In this document: one piece after another, positions 60,232-64,000 of the stretch
Layout of the letters: each line of letters begins with the position of its first letter
Position numbering within the stretch: the stretch's first letter is position 1
Source of the DNA: Homoserinimonas sp044769865
GTDB taxonomy: Bacteria; Actinomycetota; Actinomycetes; Actinomycetales; Microbacteriaceae
Assembly (NCBI RefSeq): GCF_044769865.1
Contig: NZ_JBIZWA010000001.1
Coordinates: 1,612,001-1,676,000, forward strand
Length of the DNA stretch: 64,000 bases
Direction: 5' to 3'
Made by a program: the position numbers and the translations under genes
The notes under the pieces: generated by a model
Database searches by the model: none
What the model was told of the DNA's origin: nothing
The model's input: only the letters and a program-made list of their open reading frames with translations

Positions 60232-61289
60232 GCACTGCAGCAGGAATCAACATCGGCGTCGTCGGCGCCACCGGCCAGGTCGGCACGGTCGTGCGCCGCC
60301 TCCTGGAGGAGCGCGACTTCCCCGTCGCGAGCATCCGTTTCTTCGCCTCTGCGCGTTCGGCGGGCACAACGCTTCCCTTCAAGGGCGAAGACATCGTGGT
60401 GGAAGACGCAGCGACGGCCGACCCTTCCGGCCTCGATGTCGCAATCTTCTCGGCGGGCGCGACGCTCTCCAAGGCGCAGGCTCCTCGCTTCGCCGCCGCG
60501 GGCGTGACGGTTGTCGACAACTCCTCCGGCTGGCGCCTCGACCCCGAGGTGCCGCTCGTGGTGAGTGAGGTCAACCCGCAGGCGATCGACCAGGCGGCCA
60601 AGGGCATCATCGCGAACCCCAACTGCACGACCATGGCGGCCATGCCCGTGCTCAAGGTCCTGCACGAGGAGGCGGGGCTCGAGCGTCTCATCGTCAGCAC
60701 CTACCAGGCGGTCTCGGGTGCGGGGCTCAAGGGCGGCACCGAGCTGCTCGAGCAGACCCGCGCGGCGGTCGAGCAAGACACCATGGGGCTCATCAACGAT
60801 GGTTCCGCCGTCACGATGCCCGCGCCGAGCGCCTTCCCGAAGAACATCGCCTTCGACGTCATTCCCCTCGCGGGCAGCATCGTCGACGACGGGCTTGAGG
60901 AGACCGACGAGGAGAAGAAGCTCCGCAACGAGAGCCGCAAGATCCTCGAGCTGCCCGAGCTCCTCGTGAGCGGCACGTGCGTACGCGTGCCCGTCTTCAC
61001 GGGCCACTCGCTGTCGATCAACGCCGAGTTCGCTCGCGCCATCAGCCCTGAGCGGGCGCGTGAACTGCTGGCGGATGCCCCTGGGGTCGAGCTTTCCGAC
61101 GTGCCGACGCCGCTCGAGGCTGCCGGCAAGGACCCGAGCTTCGTGGGACGCATCCGACAGGACGAGGGCGTGCCCGGTGGCCGCGGCCTCGCGCTGTTCA
61201 TCAGCAACGACAACCTCCGCAAGGGTGCAGCGCTCAACGCGGTGCAGATCGCGGAGCTCGTTGCCGCACGGAGGCTCGCGGCAGCGTGA
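60228..61289 (+). CDS. asd: Aspartate-semialdehyde dehydrogenase
   Basis: 353 residues. NADP-binding GVVGATGQVGTVVRRLLEER at the N-terminus; catalytic Cys133 in ANPNCTTMAAMPVL; YQAVSGAGLKG in the substrate domain; final histidine region VFTGHSLSINAEF. Reduces aspartyl phosphate to aspartate semialdehyde. Translationally coupled to lysC. The stop overlaps a GTG (61286) that is in frame with mqo, but that is not the likely mqo start. Confidence 0.97.
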   Translation: MSTAAGINIGVVGATGQVGTVVRRLLEERDFPVASIRFFASARSAGTTLPFKGEDIVVEDAATADPSGLDVAIFSAGATLSKAQAPRFAAAGVTVVDNSSGWRLDPEVPLVVSEVNPQAIDQAAKGIIANPNCTTMAAMPVLKVLHEEAGLERLIVSTYQAVSGAGLKGGTELLEQTRAAVEQDTMGLINDGSAVTMPAPSAFPKNIAFDVIPLAGSIVDDGLEETDEEKKLRNESRKILELPELLVSGTCVRVPVFTGHSLSINAEFARAISPERARELLADAPGVELSDVPTPLEAAGKDPSFVGRIRQDEGVPGGRGLALFISNDNLRKGAALNAVQIAELVAARRLAAA

Positions 61290-61342
61290 GCAAGGGCGGT
61301 GGTGGAGATTTGACGTCCTCGGCGAGTCGTAAACTGGAGGGT

Positions 61343-62833
61343 GTGAGTGCCTCCGCAGATTCCGCCACCCAGCCCCTTGATGTCGCCCTTATCGGTGGTG
61401 GCATCATGAGCGCCACACTCGGTGCGCTCATCAAGCGGCTCCAGCCGGACTGGTCGATCGAGATCTTCGAGAGCCTCTCCGAGACGGCCCTCGAGAGCTC
61501 CAACCCGTGGAACAACGCCGGCACGGGCCACGCGGCATTCTGCGAGCTGAACTACGGCAAGGAGCAGGCCGACGGCACCTTCGAGATCCAGACGGCCGTC
61601 ACGGTCAACGAGCAGTTCCAGGTGTCGCGCCAGTTCTGGTCGTTCATGGTGCGGGAGGGCTCGCTGCCCGACCCGAAGTCGTTCATCAACCCCGTGCCGC
61701 ACATCAGCTTCGTGTGGGGCGAGGAGAACGTCGACTACCTGCGCCGTCGCTTCGACGCGCTCAAGACCAACCCCCTCTTCGATGACATGGAATTCACGGA
61801 TGACCCTGCCGTCATCCGCTCCTGGACGCCGCTCCTCCTTCCTGGCCGGGCGAAGTCGCAGCCGATCGCGGCGACCCGTGTCGTCGGTGGTACGGATGTC
61901 GACTTCGGTGCCCTGACGCGGGCGCTGCTCTCCTACCTGACTGACAACGGCGCCAAGCTGACCCTTGAGCGCAAGGTCACAGGCCTCAAGCGCGGCCGCG
62001 ACGGCCTGTGGACCATCCGTTCGCGCCACACGGTCGGCGGCACTCCCGCCGTGACCCGCGCGCGCTTCGTCTTCGTCGGTGCCGGCGGTGGAGCACTCTC
62101 GCTCCTGCAGAAGTCGGGCATCAAGGAGATCAAGGGCTATGGTGGCTTCCCCATCAGCGGCCAGTTCCTCCGCACCGACAACCCCGCAATCGTGGCCCGT
62201 CACACGGCCAAGGTCTATGGCAAGGCGGCGGTCGGCGCACCTCCCATGTCGGTGCCCCACCTCGACACGCGCGTCGTGGACGGCAAGGGCAGCCTGATGT
62301 TCGGCCCCTATGCGGGCTTCTCACCCAAGTTCCTGAAGACGGGCTCCTGGTTCGATCTTCCCTTCTCGCTGCGCCCGAGCAACATCATCCCCATGCTCGC
62401 GGTGGCGAAAGACAACTTCGACCTCGTGAAGTACCTCGTGACGGAGCTGCTCGCATCCCGAGCCAAGAAGCTCGACTCGCTCCGCCAGTTCATGCCGGAG
62501 GCGAAGGACGAGGACTGGGAGCTCATCACGGCCGGCCAGCGCGTCCAGGTGATGAAGAAGGATGCCAAGAAGGGCGGCGTGCTCCAGTTCGGCACCGAGG
62601 TGGTGGCGGCGGAGGATGGCTCGATCGCGGGCCTCCTCGGCGCTTCTCCGGGCGCGTCAACGGCCGTGCCGATCATGATCTCGCTGCTCGAGCGGTGCTT
62701 CCCCGACCGCTTCGAGTCGTGGAAGCCGTCGATCGCCGAGATGGTGCCGAGTCTCGGGCGTCGCCTTTCAGATGACCCGGAACTCGCGCAGCAGCTGATC
62801 GAGTCGACCTCGCGCGATTTGTCGCTCGTCTAA
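61343..62833 (+). CDS. mqo: Malate:quinone oxidoreductase
   Basis: 496-residue FAD protein that oxidises malate to oxaloacetate and passes electrons to menaquinone at the membrane. ALIGGGIMSATLGALIKRLQP is the FAD fold; NPWNNAGTGHAAFCELNYG is the family hallmark. GTG 61343 is chosen: GGAGG and a TAAACT -10 box (61330-61335) lie directly before it; starting at GTG 61286 would add 19 residues of atypical sequence. Replaces or complements NAD-malate dehydrogenase. Confidence 0.96.
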   Translation: MSASADSATQPLDVALIGGGIMSATLGALIKRLQPDWSIEIFESLSETALESSNPWNNAGTGHAAFCELNYGKEQADGTFEIQTAVTVNEQFQVSRQFWSFMVREGSLPDPKSFINPVPHISFVWGEENVDYLRRRFDALKTNPLFDDMEFTDDPAVIRSWTPLLLPGRAKSQPIAATRVVGGTDVDFGALTRALLSYLTDNGAKLTLERKVTGLKRGRDGLWTIRSRHTVGGTPAVTRARFVFVGAGGGALSLLQKSGIKEIKGYGGFPISGQFLRTDNPAIVARHTAKVYGKAAVGAPPMSVPHLDTRVVDGKGSLMFGPYAGFSPKFLKTGSWFDLPFSLRPSNIIPMLAVAKDNFDLVKYLVTELLASRAKKLDSLRQFMPEAKDEDWELITAGQRVQVMKKDAKKGGVLQFGTEVVAAEDGSIAGLLGASPGASTAVPIMISLLERCFPDRFESWKPSIAEMVPSLGRRLSDDPELAQQLIESTSRDLSLV

Positions 62834-62884
62834 CACTCAGCAGGCTTTGAGGCGACCGGGGCACAAGGGTCGCAACAACACAAT

Positions 62885-62915
62885 GGAGAACTCGTTCTCC
62901 CCCCGCTAAACGGGG
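62885..62915 (+). terminator. Hairpins after mqo
   Basis: GGAGAAC-TC-GTTCTCC (62885-62900) and CCCCG-CTAAA-CGGGG (62901-62915) are adjacent small stems in the gap between mqo and the kinase gene. A TATGCT -10-like box follows at 62932-62937. Confidence 0.5.
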
Positions 62916-62977
62916 TACAGCGCAGGTGCCGTATGCTGCCATACTCGGACGACTGAGCAGTGGGAGGGACGATCGCT

Positions 62978-64000
62978 GTGACCATGGGCTTGCCGTCGCA
63001 TGTGGCGCTTCGCGCCATGAGCCTTGCCCTGTCACGCGCGGCCCACGGCATGTCGCTTGCGGTGCTCTGTTGTGGTCTCGTCGTCGCTCTCGGCTTCGCC
63101 GCCGCCTATCCCGACCGAGTCCTGTGGCCCGCCCTGCTCGCGCTCGCGGTGATGTTTCCCATGGTCTGGTTCGTGCAGCGTCACCGCACCCTACGGGCGG
63201 GCCTTGCGTACCTCGCGATCGGCGCGGGTGCCACCTACGTTCACACGATCACCTACGCCCTCGCGGTGCCGCACGTGCTCGACGACCTCACCCTCTGGCT
63301 TGCCCCGCCCAAGATCGTGCTCGTGCTGGTCGCGGCCGGGGGAGTCGGACTCGGGCGAGCGGTCGTCTGGCTGCTCGCCGGGTACGTCGTCGCGGAGGTC
63401 TCGGCATCCGTTGCCCTCGTGCTCGCGGGCGTGCCATACGTATTCGACCTCCTGACCCTCGCCCTCCTGCTGGAGGCGATCGGCGTGTGCCTGCTCGCCT
63501 TCCTCTCGGTGCGGGGCGCGGTCCGCGCGCATCCGCGCCTGCAGCACGCCGCCCGCGAGGAGTTGCTCGATGACCTGCGGTCACGCATGGAGGTGCGCGC
63601 GGCCGCACTCATGCACGACACGATCCTGAGCCACCTCGCCGCGATCGCCTCCTCCTCGGGTGCCGAGCTCGATGACCGGCAGAAGGAGCAGATCGATCGC
63701 GACCTGCAGATCCTTTCCGGGCAGGAGTGGATCAATTCGGCCTCGGATACCACGGCCGCGGCAGACTCGCTCGACCGCGCGTCTCCTCTCCGCGACGCCA
63801 TCGCGCAGGTGCGGGACGAGGGGCTCGAGGTGACCGGCACGGGAGACTTCGGCTCCGTGCTGCGCCTGAGTCCGGAGCAGGCGCAGGCGCTCGGCCTCGC
63901 GGCCAAGCAGTGCCTCGTCAACGTCATCAAGCACTCGGGCGTCATGACGGCGGAGGTGGCCGTGTACGCCTCGGACGACGAGGTGTCGGTCATGATCATC
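62978..64000 (+). CDS. Sensor histidine kinase, N-terminal part
   Basis: 341 residues visible; the gene continues beyond the window. About six membrane helices up to residue 180 form a sensor region, then a linker with a likely phosphoacceptor histidine (His213 in AALMHDTILSHLAAIAS) and the start of the ATPase domain (QCLVNVIKHSGVMTAEV, the N box). The layout matches NarL/DesK-type kinases of two-component systems. GTG 62978 with GGGAGGGA upstream. The cognate response regulator is presumably downstream, outside the window. Confidence 0.85.
   Translation, partial: MTMGLPSHVALRAMSLALSRAAHGMSLAVLCCGLVVALGFAAAYPDRVLWPALLALAVMFPMVWFVQRHRTLRAGLAYLAIGAGATYVHTITYALAVPHVLDDLTLWLAPPKIVLVLVAAGGVGLGRAVVWLLAGYVVAEVSASVALVLAGVPYVFDLLTLALLLEAIGVCLLAFLSVRGAVRAHPRLQHAAREELLDDLRSRMEVRAAALMHDTILSHLAAIASSSGAELDDRQKEQIDRDLQILSGQEWINSASDTTAAADSLDRASPLRDAIAQVRDEGLEVTGTGDFGSVLRLSPEQAQALGLAAKQCLVNVIKHSGVMTAEVAVYASDDEVSVMII

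Noticed and set aside
61310..61335. TTGACG as the -35 box of mqo
   Set aside because: The spacer to TAAACT is only 14 bases; the -10 box alone is more convincing.
1..64000. CRISPR arrays, rRNA operons, insertion sequences with transposases
   Set aside because: No regularly spaced repeats, rRNA signatures or transposase genes were found.

Overview
The window is high-GC DNA from an actinomycete, most likely a member of the Microbacteriaceae. This is inferred from frequent GTG starts, many leaderless promoters (a TANNNT -10 box 6-7 bases before the start codon), an actinobacterial SRP RNA, and a lysine/threonine-type lysC-asd pair. No 16S rRNA or database search was available, so the family is a judgement.

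Positions 1-39.8 kb are a catabolic region for plant pentoses and hemicellulose. It begins with the end of a metB-like gene, an MFS transporter and a LacI-type regulator (AraR-like). A long plus-strand operon follows: araB-araD-araA, two tandem ChvE-like sugar-binding lipoproteins, and gguA-gguB. After a Bcr/CflA-type MFS pump, a minus-strand operon ytfQ-ytfR-ytfT-yjfF-lacI encodes a second CUT2 sugar importer. Next come an arabinofuranosidase (GH51), a CinA-type amidohydrolase, an alditol oxidase, xylA-xylB with divergent xylR, and a bxlE-bxlF-bxlG-bxlA-like operon (xylobiose importer plus GH3 enzyme) with a divergent ROK regulator. A GH1 beta-glucosidase under a CebR-type operator, a PAP2 phosphatase, a TetR regulator, a macrolide-type glycosyltransferase, a small acidic protein and a nitroreductase complete the region. 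Extracellular or intracellular hydrolysis releases arabinose, xylose and glucose. The binding-protein importers take them up, and the Ara and Xyl enzymes feed the pentose phosphate pathway. Three recognisable operator classes (TGTGAACGNNCACA, CGAAN3TTCG, TGGGAGCGCTCCCA) link these units.

Positions 39,878-49,271 are an integrated mobile element of about 9.4 kb, inserted at the 3' end of tRNA-Ser(GGA) and bounded by a 24-bp direct repeat. It has an integrase next to the tRNA, a divergent XRE repressor, and one tightly coupled minus-strand operon. That operon carries an excisionase-like HTH protein, small proteins, a helicase-like ATPase, a second tyrosine recombinase with a duplicated N-terminal domain, a short tape-measure-like protein and zinc-binding small proteins. 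There is no capsid, portal, terminase or conjugation gene, so it looks like a phage satellite or a decayed prophage. A small membrane-anchored protein of unknown function sits beside the tRNA in the usual cargo position.

Positions 49.4-64 kb are mostly housekeeping: an aldehyde dehydrogenase, SRP RNA, pta-ackA, a DUF559/AbiEi-like endonuclease gene bracketed by palindromes, dnaX-recR, lysC-asd, mqo and the start of a sensor histidine kinase.

The best candidates for something undescribed are the satellite-like element, with its double-N-domain recombinase and tape-measure-like protein, and the palindrome-bracketed endonuclease gene. A third is a recurring design in which every sugar-binding protein gene is followed by a strong stem-loop inside its operon.
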